64,000 nucleotides of DNA from contig OX639973.1 of the NCBI GenBank assembly GCA_951828385.1, positions 2,905,200 to 2,969,199 on the forward strand, in the 5' to 3' direction. The position numbers and the translations under genes are program-made. Source of the DNA: an uncultured Poribacteria bacterium (GTDB lineage: Bacteria > Poribacteria > WGA-4E > WGA-3G). The notes under the pieces are model-generated. The model had not been told where the DNA came from, did not search any database, and saw only the letters and a list, made by a program, of their open reading frames with translations. Shown in pieces: positions 37,220 to 45,625 of this stretch; the first letter of the stretch is position 1; every line of letters begins with the position of its first letter.

Positions 37220-37291
37220 AGGGCGGTGGCCAAGCGGTAAGGCACAGGTCTTTGGCACCTGCATGCGTAGGTTCGAATCCTACCCGCCCTG
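37220..37291 (+). tRNA. tRNA-Gln (anticodon TTG)
   Basis: The acceptor stem is AGGGCGG with CCGCCCT, followed by discriminator G. The anticodon stem CAGGT/ACCTG encloses CTTTGGC, so the anticodon is TTG. The T-arm is GTAGG-TTCGAAT-CCTAC. CCA is not encoded. The sequence lies between ispE and rplY in the same direction. Confidence 0.95.
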
Positions 37292-37363
37292 TCTCCTTTT
37301 TAAAAAACGTACTCAGGAGTCTAAACGCACGAATTTTAACCGCAAGGAAAAGTAAAAAACAAA

Positions 37364-38062
37364 ATGCTACAAGCAAAATTAGAGGTTCAACAACGCGATA
37401 CTTTCGGGAAGCAGAGCGCACGTGACCTACGCCGTAAAGGTGAGCTCCCCGCTGTGTTGTATGGGCGCGCCCAAGACACCGTGTCAATTCAACTCAACGC
37501 GCGAGCCTTCTACCAATTTCTACGAACGTACGGCGAAAACGTCGTCATTAATATGGTAATTGATGAAGCGGAGAGTGAAACCGTTATTATCAAAGAAATT
37601 CAACGCCATCCGGTGGAAAAACATACGTTGGTCCATGCAGATTTCATCAGAATTTCTCTCGATGAACCTGTAACATCAATCGTGCCGGTGGTACTGGAAG
37701 GCAATCCGCCCGGCGTGCAGGAGGGCGGTGTTCTCGAATTTCCGCTCCGCCACGTGTCACTTCACTGTCTGCCTATGCAAACGCCGACCGATATTACGGT
37801 TAACGTCGGTGAATTGGACATCGGGGATTCTATCTATGTCAGTGATTTAAGCATTGATGAGGACATCGAAATCCTGGATGAACTCCAACGGATTATAGCG
37901 ACGGTCAGCCAGCCGCGCGTCCAACTTGAAGAAGAAACACCAGAACTTGAAGAAGGTGAAGAAGGTGAAGGTGAAGGTGAAGAAGGTGAAGAAGCCGCTG
38001 AACAGCCTTCGGAACCCGAGATTATCTCCCGTAGGCGCAGGGACGACGACGAGGACGAATAA
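37364..38062 (+). CDS. rplY: 50S ribosomal protein bL25 (CTC form)
   Basis: It binds 5S rRNA in the large ribosomal subunit. The N-terminal domain reads VQQRDTFGKQSARDLRRKGELPAVLYGRAQ, and the second (TL5/CTC) domain includes VHADFIRISLDEPVTSIVPVVLEGNPPGVQEGGVLEFPLRHVSLHCLP. The C-terminus is an unusually long, repeated acidic stretch (GEEGEGEGEEGEE) ending RRRRDDDEDE. It is encoded by a GAAGGT microsatellite that could change length by slippage. The position between tRNA-Gln and the pth region is common in bacteria. Confidence 0.93.
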   Translation: MLQAKLEVQQRDTFGKQSARDLRRKGELPAVLYGRAQDTVSIQLNARAFYQFLRTYGENVVINMVIDEAESETVIIKEIQRHPVEKHTLVHADFIRISLDEPVTSIVPVVLEGNPPGVQEGGVLEFPLRHVSLHCLPMQTPTDITVNVGELDIGDSIYVSDLSIDEDIEILDELQRIIATVSQPRVQLEEETPELEEGEEGEGEGEEGEEAAEQPSEPEIISRRRRDDDEDE

Positions 38063-38117
38063 CACGAAAGCACAAGGAAAGTACGTCAATAGGTACGCTG
38101 CCCCTCTTAAAGCTGGC

Positions 38118-39230
38118 GTGCTTTTCTTAGGCATGCTTATTTTTGCTGCTACGCTTAGCAGTATTGCACAACAACCCGCCGTCCGGTTCATTGACGCAGA
38201 TGGAAAAACCATTGCGGAAGTGCCTGCACAACGCCGAGAAGCGCAGGTCTACCTGCCCGTTGACGCGGTCAAGCGGGTCATTGATCCCGCGACGACCCAT
38301 CAATATAACCATCCCCGAAAACGACTCACCCTTAAAATCAAAGGCAGGCAAATTCGCCTGCAAATGGATAAACCGACAGTTAGTATTGAGCCGGGTGGAC
38401 AGACACTTACACTCTCTACACCGCCTATCATTATCGCCCAGCGCCCCATGCTGCCCATCGCCTTTTTTAAGCAACTCCTGCCAATTCTCAACGATGTTGA
38501 TGTCATCTACAATTCCAACTTGAATAGGTTACAGATAAGACCGAAAGGCACATGGACAGCCGTAGAGACAGACAACATCCAGAATTGGGCCATTATTGTT
38601 GATCCAGGACACGGCGGAGACGACCAAGGCTGCGAAGGCAGCACCGGGATCCTTGAGAAAAATATCGTCCTCGCACTCGCAAAACAACTTCAACGGATCA
38701 GTAAACAGCAGGGCATACAGGTTTATCTCACTCGCGAGACAGACACCAAAAGAACACAGTTTGAGCGGATTCAGGTCGCTAAGCAGAATCGAGGCCAACT
38801 TTTTCTTAGCTTACACTGTAACGCCTCTTTCTCACCCCATGAAAAAGGCATCAGGATCTACCTCAACAACCCCAAAGGACAAATCCGTTTCCCAAGCACC
38901 ACCAAGCCCGCACTCACAGGACAACAGTTAAAAGTTCTCACACAAGTCAATTTTTTAAAGCAGAGCCACGACTTTGCACGCGCACTCCAAACGGAACTGA
39001 ACTTTCTAACAGAAACCCCGGTGCAAATTATCGACCTCCCGCTCATCGCGTTATCTGAAGCCTATATGCCCGCTGTCGTTTTAGAACTCGGCTACCTTTC
39101 CAACGTCGAGGACTTAGAAAAACTTTCTAATGCTGAGTACACCGAAAGCGTTTCACAAGCAATGACTCGCGCACTCCAACGATACATATCTTCTGTCAAC
39201 CAGCAGACTTCCGCAACAGCAATAGAATAA
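38118..39230 (+). CDS. N-acetylmuramoyl-L-alanine amidase (Amidase_3)
   Basis: A secreted cell-wall amidase that cuts the link between muramic acid and the stem peptide. The C-terminal domain carries the zinc ligands and catalytic acid: VDPGHGGDDQGCEGSTGILEKN, LFLSLHCNASF and AVVLELGYLSN. An N-terminal copper-amine-oxidase-like/AMIN-type domain (VYLPVDAVKRVIDP, PRKRLTLKIKG) precedes it. GTG 38118 gives a signal peptide (VLFLGMLIFAATLSSIA). Alternatives are ATG 38133 or a TTG at 37926 inside rplY, which would add a lysine-rich N-terminus read from the rplY microsatellite; I consider that unlikely. Confidence 0.85.
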   Translation: MLFLGMLIFAATLSSIAQQPAVRFIDADGKTIAEVPAQRREAQVYLPVDAVKRVIDPATTHQYNHPRKRLTLKIKGRQIRLQMDKPTVSIEPGGQTLTLSTPPIIIAQRPMLPIAFFKQLLPILNDVDVIYNSNLNRLQIRPKGTWTAVETDNIQNWAIIVDPGHGGDDQGCEGSTGILEKNIVLALAKQLQRISKQQGIQVYLTRETDTKRTQFERIQVAKQNRGQLFLSLHCNASFSPHEKGIRIYLNNPKGQIRFPSTTKPALTGQQLKVLTQVNFLKQSHDFARALQTELNFLTETPVQIIDLPLIALSEAYMPAVVLELGYLSNVEDLEKLSNAEYTESVSQAMTRALQRYISSVNQQTSATAIE

Positions 39231-39263
39231 TCGAATATCAAATGGTTTACGACAGGAAGAACT

Positions 39264-39950
39264 ATGATAAACAATCAGGCAGCAAAGAATACGTCTCAAA
39301 GCACAAAAATGGCGAAACATCTACTGAAGCACCCCATCCCAATCATTCGGGTCGGGCGACTTGAAAATAACAATGCTGGCTTTTCGAGACTCTTAGTCAT
39401 TTGGGGAATAACCCTTATTGCGGTTCTCTTATGTCTCGGTGTGACACTATTGCTAATCGAAAGGTCGAAGCAGGCGGTGATGCCAGTTGCTCCGCCACTG
39501 CTACCGACCGCCGCCAATCCTTCAGATACACCACCGGAACCACAAGAGGTCAACCTATTTCTGCTTGATACGACCACGCTCACACTCGTCCCAATTAAAA
39601 TCGAACGTAGACTCCACAGAGAACTTAGACCACGCTTGAGCCAGGTGGTTAGCGCACTCATTCAGGAAACACCACCGAACTTTAGAAACACGATCCCCCG
39701 TGGAACAGAACTCAATGAAGTCTACATCGACAGCCAACAGACGGCGTACTTGGACTTCTCAAGCCATCTCAGTGATGGACATATTGGCGGCACAACAGCA
39801 GAATTTCTGACGGTCACGGCAATTCTCAAAACCGTCTTCGACGCATTCCCTGATGATATTAAACAGGTTCAGATTCTAATCGATGGCGAGGAAGTGAAAA
39901 CGATCGCCGGACATCTCAACCTCTCGCAACCTTTACGTCTGCCGCAGTAA
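39264..39950 (+). CDS. Membrane-anchored GerMN-domain protein
   Basis: A cytoplasmic N-tail is followed by one membrane helix (LLVIWGITLIAVLLCLGVTLLLI) and, after a proline-rich linker, a GerMN domain (VNLFLLDTTTLTLVPIKIERRLH... FRNTIPRGTELNEVYIDSQQTAYLDFSSHL...). GerMN domains occur in spore germination proteins and in cell-envelope lipoproteins. Position 33 bp after the amidase suggests a cell-wall role. No sporulation genes are visible. Start ATG 39264; ATG 39309 is an alternative. Confidence 0.75.
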   Translation: MINNQAAKNTSQSTKMAKHLLKHPIPIIRVGRLENNNAGFSRLLVIWGITLIAVLLCLGVTLLLIERSKQAVMPVAPPLLPTAANPSDTPPEPQEVNLFLLDTTTLTLVPIKIERRLHRELRPRLSQVVSALIQETPPNFRNTIPRGTELNEVYIDSQQTAYLDFSSHLSDGHIGGTTAEFLTVTAILKTVFDAFPDDIKQVQILIDGEEVKTIAGHLNLSQPLRLPQ

Positions 39951-39959
39951 AACGACAAA

Positions 39960-40085
39960 GGAGTTATAAGTTAACAGTTAACAGTTAACAGTTAAGAGAA
40001 AGCCCCTCAACTTCACAGAAGAATGATATATTCTCAGAAACCTCTTAACTAACAACCAACAACCAACAACTAAAAACTATTTCCA
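39960..40085. repeat. Intergenic short repeats TTAACAGTTAACAG / AACAACCAAC
   Basis: AGTTAACAGTTAACAGTTAAC at the left and CTTAACTAACAACCAACAACC at the right bracket ~40 bp. The layout parallels other GTTATCAGTT-family units in the window. There is no gene between 39951 and 40122. Confidence 0.5.
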
Positions 40086-40122
40086 ACTTATAACACCAAA
40101 TAAGACACGAACCGGACTCAGC

Positions 40123-40713
40123 ATGGACAAAAAAGTAAAACTCATCGTCGGACTCGGCAACCCAGGGATGCGCTACGAGCACACAAAACATAACGTCGGT
40201 TTTCGCGTAATTGACGCACTCTACGAAGCATTCTGTCAACGAGACGCTCGGTTTCCGCGGCCGACCCACACATCAATTTGCAATTCGCTCGTTATACAGA
40301 CGATCTGGCACGATACTTCTATCATCCTCGCTAAACCGATGACATATATGAACAACAGCGGTGCCGCTGTCGCCGCGCTCGTCAGGCGATTTGAGATTCC
40401 ACTGTCTGAACTCTGCATCGTTTACGATGATGTTCACTTAGACATCGGGGTGCTGCGGATACGGCAGAAAGGCAGTGATGGCGGGCAAAAAGGGATGAAA
40501 TCTATTATCCATCATTTAGGCACTACGGCGTTTCCACGCTTACGCATCGGCATTGGTGAACCGATCGGGGCCTTAGTCGATTATGTCCTCACCGAATTTT
40601 CGGAAGATGAAGAAATCGAGATAGCACATACTGTCGATCGCGCCATTGATGCCCTTGAAACCCTCGTCAAAGACGACATCCTAACAGCAATGAATAAATT
40701 CAACAGTCGTTGA
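40123..40713 (+). CDS. pth: Peptidyl-tRNA hydrolase
   Basis: It frees tRNA from prematurely released peptidyl-tRNA. Family motifs: LIVGLGNPGMRYEHTKHNVGFRVID with the catalytic histidine, KPMTYMNNSGAAVAAL, VYDDVHLDIGVLRIRQKGSDGGQKGMKSI, and PRLRIGIGEP. Length 196 is normal. The bL25-pth neighbourhood is widely conserved; here two envelope genes separate them. Confidence 0.96.
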   Translation: MDKKVKLIVGLGNPGMRYEHTKHNVGFRVIDALYEAFCQRDARFPRPTHTSICNSLVIQTIWHDTSIILAKPMTYMNNSGAAVAALVRRFEIPLSELCIVYDDVHLDIGVLRIRQKGSDGGQKGMKSIIHHLGTTAFPRLRIGIGEPIGALVDYVLTEFSEDEEIEIAHTVDRAIDALETLVKDDILTAMNKFNSR

Positions 40714-40720
40714 AATAGTC

Positions 40721-40747
40721 GTAGGGGGTGGGTGACCCACCCCCTAC
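40721..40747. repeat. 13-bp palindrome GTAGGGGGTGGGT
   Basis: GTAGGGGGTGGGT, G, ACCCACCCCCTAC is a perfect hairpin 7 bp after pth and 18 bp before the next start. It belongs to the GTAGGGG palindrome family. It may act as a weak terminator or mRNA stabiliser but has no T-run. Confidence 0.8.
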
Positions 40748-40765
40748 AAACCAAACAGGAAACTA

Positions 40766-41821
40766 ATGTCAAATCAAAAATCTTCTTTGTTTTCGGCTGA
40801 AGGTCTCCGAAAGCCGAAAGCCAAAATACAAACAGCCGTTGATGCCGTTCTAAAAGCGATACAACTCTGCGAACAGGTACAAGCCGAGATGGTGTCAACA
40901 GATGCGATTCAAAAGGCAGACCGGAGCCCTGTAACCGTCGCTGACTTCGGGTCGCAGGCACTGATATGTCAAGCGATTGGCGATGCTTTCCCCGATACCA
41001 CTATCGTCGCGGAGGAAAACGCACAAGCACTCAAAGAAAACACGTCGCTCTTGGAACGCGTCACAGACTATGTGAACCGCTTCTGCGCGGAAGCACGCCA
41101 TCACGATGATCGGGATCGCGTGACTTCCGCCAAAGATACATCACCTACAGCAGAAACCGTCTGTGAATGGATCAATAGGGGGAGTGGTGAGGTCGGACCC
41201 AACTTCTGGACGCTTGACCCGATTGATGGCACGAAAGGCTTTCTTCGCCGTGATCAGTACGCGATTGCGTTAGCGCATATCGTTGATGGTGTCGTTCAAC
41301 TCGGTATCTTGGGATGCCCGAATCTGCCCTACCGCCTGGACGCTGTAGGAACTGAACGTGGGTGTCTCTTTGTCGCAATTCGCGGCGCAGGCACACACCT
41401 TTATACCAAAACGGGTGAACTTTTAGAACAAGTACACATATCAGAGACGGTACATCGTTTTGCAGAGAGTGTCGAATCGACGCATGGTGACAGCGATGCA
41501 CACGCCAACATTGCGAATGCACTCGGGATTACAGCATCGCCTGTCCAAATGGACAGCCAAGCGAAGTACGGTATCGTTTCGCGGGGCGAAGCGTCCCTTT
41601 ATATCCGTCTCCCGAATCCGGCATACCCGGATTATCGAGAATGTATCTGGGACCACGCCGCGGGAATGATCGTCGTTGAGGAAGCAGGCGGTACAGTTAC
41701 AGACGCGAACGGCGCGCCTCTTAATTTTTTGACAGGCAAACGGATGCATGAGAATCGCGGTATCGTCGCAACCAACGGAAAACTCCACCAACACGTTTTG
41801 AAGGCATTATCTAATCGATAA
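40766..41821 (+). CDS. 3'(2'),5'-bisphosphate nucleotidase / inositol monophosphatase family
   Basis: A Mg-dependent phosphatase of the FIG superfamily, nearer the HAL2/CysQ group that hydrolyses PAP. Metal-binding motifs: SPVTVADFGSQALI, TIVAEENAQ, LDPIDGTKGFLRRDQYAIALA and IWDHAAGMIVVEEAGGTVTDANG. The LDPIDGTKGFxR form is typical of HAL2. At 351 residues the length fits. Inositol phosphatase activity cannot be excluded. Confidence 0.85.
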   Translation: MSNQKSSLFSAEGLRKPKAKIQTAVDAVLKAIQLCEQVQAEMVSTDAIQKADRSPVTVADFGSQALICQAIGDAFPDTTIVAEENAQALKENTSLLERVTDYVNRFCAEARHHDDRDRVTSAKDTSPTAETVCEWINRGSGEVGPNFWTLDPIDGTKGFLRRDQYAIALAHIVDGVVQLGILGCPNLPYRLDAVGTERGCLFVAIRGAGTHLYTKTGELLEQVHISETVHRFAESVESTHGDSDAHANIANALGITASPVQMDSQAKYGIVSRGEASLYIRLPNPAYPDYRECIWDHAAGMIVVEEAGGTVTDANGAPLNFLTGKRMHENRGIVATNGKLHQHVLKALSNR

Positions 41822-41836
41822 GGAGTTAGAAAAAAT

Positions 41837-42802
41837 ATGAGAGCTGGGCAAATTGTTGCACCCCGTCAGATCGAAATTATTGATATAGAACCACCGAATC
41901 TCGCCGACCATCCAGACGGCACGGTGATGATAAAAACTGTTCACAGTGCTATCTGCGGAACTGATATGCCCTCGTTCGTCCTTGAACACCCAGCAGAAAG
42001 CTATCCACTGGGAGCGGGGCTTTCGATTCACGAGGCGATCGGTGTTGTCACCGACAGTAAATCAGATAGATTCAAGCCAGGAGACGAGGTGCTCGCCCTG
42101 CCACGCTACGTCGGTGGACTCTCAGAATATTTCCTCTCGGATGAGAGCGTCACGATGCCGTTAACGGATTTCCCACGAAAAGACTGTATCCTGATGTCCC
42201 AACCGCTTGGCACTGTGGTTTGGGCGTGTCGGAAGCTGCCGAACCTCCTCAATCTTGATACAGTCGTTATCGGACAGGGACCGATGGGTCTCCTGTTCAC
42301 ACACATGCTGAGCAACCTCGGCGCAAAAACGGTGATTACGACCGATCTGGTTGATTTCCGACTTGCAGTCTCCAAGAAGATGCGTGCGACACACACGATT
42401 AACGCCGCTAAAGAAGACCCGGTCGCCGCTGTCAAAGAGATTACAGAGGGCAGAATGGCAGATCTGGTCGTTGAGGTCGTCGGACACCAAACAGAGACGA
42501 TCAACCAATGCCTCGAACTTCTAAAACGTGAAGGGACGCTCCTCGCCTTCGGGGTACCTGACGACCACATCTACGATTTCCATTTCGCTGATTTCTTCAG
42601 GAAGAATCTCCGATTCATCGGTTCCGTCGGACCGGATGCACCGAACGATTTCCCGTTGGCGATGGATATGATTTCGCAAGGACGTTTCGATGTGTCCCCG
42701 ATTATTACGCATCATCTACCTTTCACAGAAGCACAACTCGGATTTGAAATGGCTCTAAACAAAAAAGACGAAGCAATCAAGATAGTCTTTGATTATGAGT
42801 GA
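41837..42802 (+). CDS. Zinc-dependent alcohol dehydrogenase family protein (short)
   Basis: A medium-chain dehydrogenase with the catalytic-zinc motif ICGTDMPSF, the HE in GLSIHEAIGVV, and a Rossmann segment (VVIGQGPMGLLFTHMLSNLGAKTVITTDL). The structural-zinc loop with four cysteines is missing, making it 321 residues instead of ~350. It starts 15 bp after the bisphosphatase with AAGGAGTTAG as ribosome-binding site, so the two are likely co-transcribed. The substrate is unknown; sugar-alcohol dehydrogenases are the closest in style. Confidence 0.85.
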   Translation: MRAGQIVAPRQIEIIDIEPPNLADHPDGTVMIKTVHSAICGTDMPSFVLEHPAESYPLGAGLSIHEAIGVVTDSKSDRFKPGDEVLALPRYVGGLSEYFLSDESVTMPLTDFPRKDCILMSQPLGTVVWACRKLPNLLNLDTVVIGQGPMGLLFTHMLSNLGAKTVITTDLVDFRLAVSKKMRATHTINAAKEDPVAAVKEITEGRMADLVVEVVGHQTETINQCLELLKREGTLLAFGVPDDHIYDFHFADFFRKNLRFIGSVGPDAPNDFPLAMDMISQGRFDVSPIITHHLPFTEAQLGFEMALNKKDEAIKIVFDYE

Positions 42803-43219
42803 AAGTTCTGAAGATTTGATGTTCACGTTGGGTATTCGTAGGGGCGAGGTCCCCTCGCCCGATTTGCGATTAACACGCATAGCGGAGTTAGGGGACCCAC
42901 TCCTATAGGTGTCAATTTTGGAAGAAATAACCCATCGGACCCCAGACCGGTAGGTTCGGTTTGTAACCGAACCAGATTCTAAGCGAAAACCTTGAATACT
43001 TCAGAAACCTCTTTAGTCCCGTAGGGTTTATTTGCTTGGGTGTTTCTTCATCATGTTTATAGAAGAGGTTAAATAAAAGAGTCAAGCCCTGTAAGGGCGG
43101 CATGTTATGTTTTCTACTGTTATCAATTTTGTTCGTCAAATTTTATCAGGAATGTGTTAAATACCTTCATCCGACTGATACCAATCGTTCCGAAGGCGAA
43201 AACCACAAAAGGAAGAAAA
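42803..43219. repeat. Intergenic cluster of palindromic repeats
   Basis: It contains GTAGGGGCGAGGT/CCCCTCGCCC (42838-42862), GGTTCGGTTT/GTAACCGAACC (42951-42972), GTCCCGTAGGG (43015-43025) followed by the dispersed core TTTGCTTGGGTGTTTCTTC (43029-43047), and CCCTGTAAGGGCGGCATGTTATG (43087-43109). The same kinds of unit recur near 8710, 14500 and 53630. There is no gene before 43220. Confidence 0.6.
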
Positions 43220-44236
43220 ATGAAAGTTGTATTCCAAGGGAACCATACTGCCGATGTATCGGCAATACAGTCGGTGTCTGTAGACCAGAGGTCTGGGCGG
43301 ATTGAAATATGTGTTAAGCATAAAAAGGAAAAGACCGGTAAACAAAAGGTTTCTTATCTTATTTATCCGGGTAGTAGGTACACACGCCGTCTTCTACCAA
43401 AATTGGCTGAAACAATTAAAGAAGAACTTGTATCTTTGTCCAGAGCACCAGATATGCCGATAGAGCAAGTAGTAGAATTAACTGCTTGGCGAAGGGGACA
43501 TCTACAAGTTAGAATGGACACTGACAGTCGTGCTTCTACTCAAGGGCTTGTCTATCTATGCTGGCATTGGTCCTTAGGTCGAAAGCCTAAAGATGAGGAG
43601 TTGGAACTTAGAACTGGACTTAGTGCTGATGAGATTGAAAAGATCGCTAGCCCGGATATCTATAAGCAGTCTATTAAGGATCTAATGCTTGAAAGTTATG
43701 ACACTCCTGATAAATTCAAGTGGTGGCTTAGGGACTGGGGACAAAATATGCCCGCAAGGCTCAGCAAACACATGCGAATTAGTGAGAACACTGCCGCTGA
43801 ACTCATCAATTCTGTCGCTGAGCAGTATAATATAGATTTAGGTGACCTGAAAAGCAGTTTGACATCTTTTGAGTCTGAAAGAACTATCGGCTCCGGTAGG
43901 AATTCAGTCTACCTTTACTATTATCAGTGGGATCGAGATAGCGCGGAATCCAAGGGTCAAAGTGTTTGGGAATGCAAAATCGGCAAAGCTGAACGTCCAC
44001 TACAGAAAAGACTTAGAGAGCAAGCTACAGATCCAGAAAATTTCAAGTTAGGTCTCCATATTCAAACCGATAACTCCGTGGAGATAGAGGGACGCATACA
44101 CGATGAGCTGAAGGAGCGGGAGAAACATCTATGCGAGTCCCTGAGGACAGAATGGTTTCTGACTTCTCCGAGTGAAGTCGAAGAAATTTACAAATTCATT
44201 GGAGAAAATTCTCATGAAAGTGCTTTAGATGGGTAA
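43220..44236 (+). CDS. GIY-YIG/T5orf172-like protein with unknown N-terminal region
   Basis: The start ATG 43220 follows AGGAAGAAAA; the upstream in-frame ATG at 43154 lacks one. The C-terminal ~110 residues read like a GIY-YIG (T5orf172-type) domain: SVYLYYYQWDRD... WECKIGKAERPLQKRLREQATDPENF, the acidic residue in SVEIEGRIHDEL, and RTEWFLTSPSEVEEIYKFI. The N-terminal 200 residues (LIYPGSRYTRRLLPKLAETIKEELVSL..., RISENTAAELINSVAEQYNIDLGDL) are not recognised. A mobile or defence-associated nuclease is plausible. It is flanked by repeat-rich DNA on both sides, as accessory genes here often are. Confidence 0.65.
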   Translation: MKVVFQGNHTADVSAIQSVSVDQRSGRIEICVKHKKEKTGKQKVSYLIYPGSRYTRRLLPKLAETIKEELVSLSRAPDMPIEQVVELTAWRRGHLQVRMDTDSRASTQGLVYLCWHWSLGRKPKDEELELRTGLSADEIEKIASPDIYKQSIKDLMLESYDTPDKFKWWLRDWGQNMPARLSKHMRISENTAAELINSVAEQYNIDLGDLKSSLTSFESERTIGSGRNSVYLYYYQWDRDSAESKGQSVWECKIGKAERPLQKRLREQATDPENFKLGLHIQTDNSVEIEGRIHDELKEREKHLCESLRTEWFLTSPSEVEEIYKFIGENSHESALDG

Positions 44237-44294
44237 ATGGGTGGATAGGGGTATCCACCTTGCCCACTAAAACCCTCGAGCTCAACAAAACCAG

Positions 44295-44461
44295 TTAGGA
44301 CTTACGCAGGGAAACCCTCTTTTGTAGCATAGGCTGTTAGCCTGTGCATCCCTGAGACGAATATTCACATAACGATGTCCGAGTGTGTAAGTAATTACGG
44401 GATCCCCTATAACCGCCTAAATCCCGTTTATCAGGGGACTTTAAGAAGAAATGCGTCAATC
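44295..44461. mobile_element. MITE-like relic related to the element at 56004
   Basis: It begins TTAGGACTTACGCA and ends with AAGAAATGCGTCAATCC. Read in reverse, the right end (GGATTGACGCATTTCTTCTT then AAAGTCCCCTGATAA) matches the left end of the 56004-56144 element. It contains a copy of CATAGGCTGTTAGCCTGTG (44329-44347), also present at 19406-19424. The right end is degenerate and I see no clear target duplication. Confidence 0.5.
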
Positions 44462-44474
44462 CCAATCAAAGTCT

Positions 44475-44519
44475 CTTAACTGATAACTGACAACTGACAA
44501 CTGATAACTGACAACTATT
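44475..44519. repeat. Tandem AACTGATAACTGACAACT repeats
   Basis: TTAACTGATAACTGACAACTG and a second AACTGATAACTGACAACT run up to the stop of the oxidoreductase encoded on the other strand. They match copies near 50117-50153, 31590, 51830 and 51880. Confidence 0.7.
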
Positions 44520-45567
44520 AAAGCGGCAATTCAACCGGACATCCCTCACGGCTGGACTGGTAGATGGCGAGGATAATCTCAACGGCTTTGCGCCCCTCGC
44601 GTCCATCAACGAGATGTGAGGCATCGCTTTCAAGTCCATTAATCAGGTTTTCCATCTGTCGCCGATGATTTGCATGGTTAATCGCACGCGGGTCGGATGC
44701 ACCACCGCCAGTGTCTGTTTTTTGGGCGAATTTCTCTCGAATTTCTGCATCTTCAGGAAGTTCGGGGTCAAATTCCCACGTTACGATGTCCTCTTCGGCT
44801 AAGACGACAGTCCCGTGTGTACCGGAGATTTCAGTTTTCTTAAGCATGCCGGGGTAAGCAGCGGTTGTGCCTTCAATGACACCGAGTGCACCGTTTTCAA
44901 ATCGGAGCGCGGCGACGGCGGCATCTTCAACCTCTATCCGTTCGTGTGCCAATGTATCGGTGAACGCTTGGACGGCTTTGACGGGACCCATAAAATATTG
45001 GAGCAGATCAATGGCGTGGATGGACTGGTTCATGAGCGCGCCGCCGCCGTCAAGATCCCACGTGCCGCGCCAGCCGCCGCTATCGTAATACTCTTGGGAA
45101 CGGTACCATTTGATGTAGGCATCGCCCAAGGTCAACTTGCCGAATCGACCGCTCTCAATCGTGGATTTAACGAGTTGTGTGCTTTCAGTGAAGCGGGAAT
45201 TGAAGATAGCACAGAGTCGGACACCCGCTGCATCACACGCTTCGATAATCTGATCGCACCGTTGTAAAGTGATTTCCAAGGGTTTTTCGACGATGACATG
45301 TTTACCGGCTTCCGCAGCGGCGACAGCGGGTTCCAAATGCACACCGCTCGGCGTACAGACGCAAACGATATCAAGGTCGTCTCGTTCGAGCATCTCCACA
45401 TAATCGGCGTAACTGTCAACATTGTATTGATCGGTGAGCCGTTTGGCGTTCTCAGCGTTTCGTGAACTGACTGCGACCAATTGCCCGTGTTCTAATTCAG
45501 AGATTGCAGCGGAATGGAAATCGGAAATCATTCCGCACCCAATAATACCAAATCCGTAAGTCTTCAT
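44518..45567 (-). CDS. Gfo/Idh/MocA family oxidoreductase
   Basis: A 349-residue dehydrogenase: YGFGIIGCGMISDFHSAAISE (NAD-binding), HVIVEKPLEITLQRCDQII (family motif), FNSRFTESTQLVKSTIESGRFGKLTLGDAYIKWYRSQEYYDSGGWRGTWDLDGGGALMNQSIHAIDLLQYFMG (substrate domain with the conserved histidine). The GGWRGTW motif is shared by inositol- and glucose-6-phosphate-type members, but the substrate is unknown. It is a single gene diverging from the TPR gene, with a 58-bp gap containing both starts. Confidence 0.9.
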   Translation of the reverse strand: MKTYGFGIIGCGMISDFHSAAISELEHGQLVAVSSRNAENAKRLTDQYNVDSYADYVEMLERDDLDIVCVCTPSGVHLEPAVAAAEAGKHVIVEKPLEITLQRCDQIIEACDAAGVRLCAIFNSRFTESTQLVKSTIESGRFGKLTLGDAYIKWYRSQEYYDSGGWRGTWDLDGGGALMNQSIHAIDLLQYFMGPVKAVQAFTDTLAHERIEVEDAAVAALRFENGALGVIEGTTAAYPGMLKKTEISGTHGTVVLAEEDIVTWEFDPELPEDAEIREKFAQKTDTGGGASDPRAINHANHRRQMENLINGLESDASHLVDGREGRKAVEIILAIYQSSREGCPVELPL

Positions 45568-45625
45568 ATTTCGTGTGTTCCTTTACTGAAAGCGAATATT
45601 TACCATAGCGAGTTTACAAAAAATT

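Noticed and set aside
37926-38117. Long N-terminal extension of the amidase starting inside rplY
   Set aside because: No ribosome-binding site, and the extension is a by-product of the rplY microsatellite; the hydrophobic export segment starts at 38118-38133.
44475-44519. CRISPR array at AACTGATAACTGACAACT repeats
   Set aside because: Units are contiguous 7-9-mers without spacers and no cas genes are present; no CRISPR array is visible anywhere in the window.
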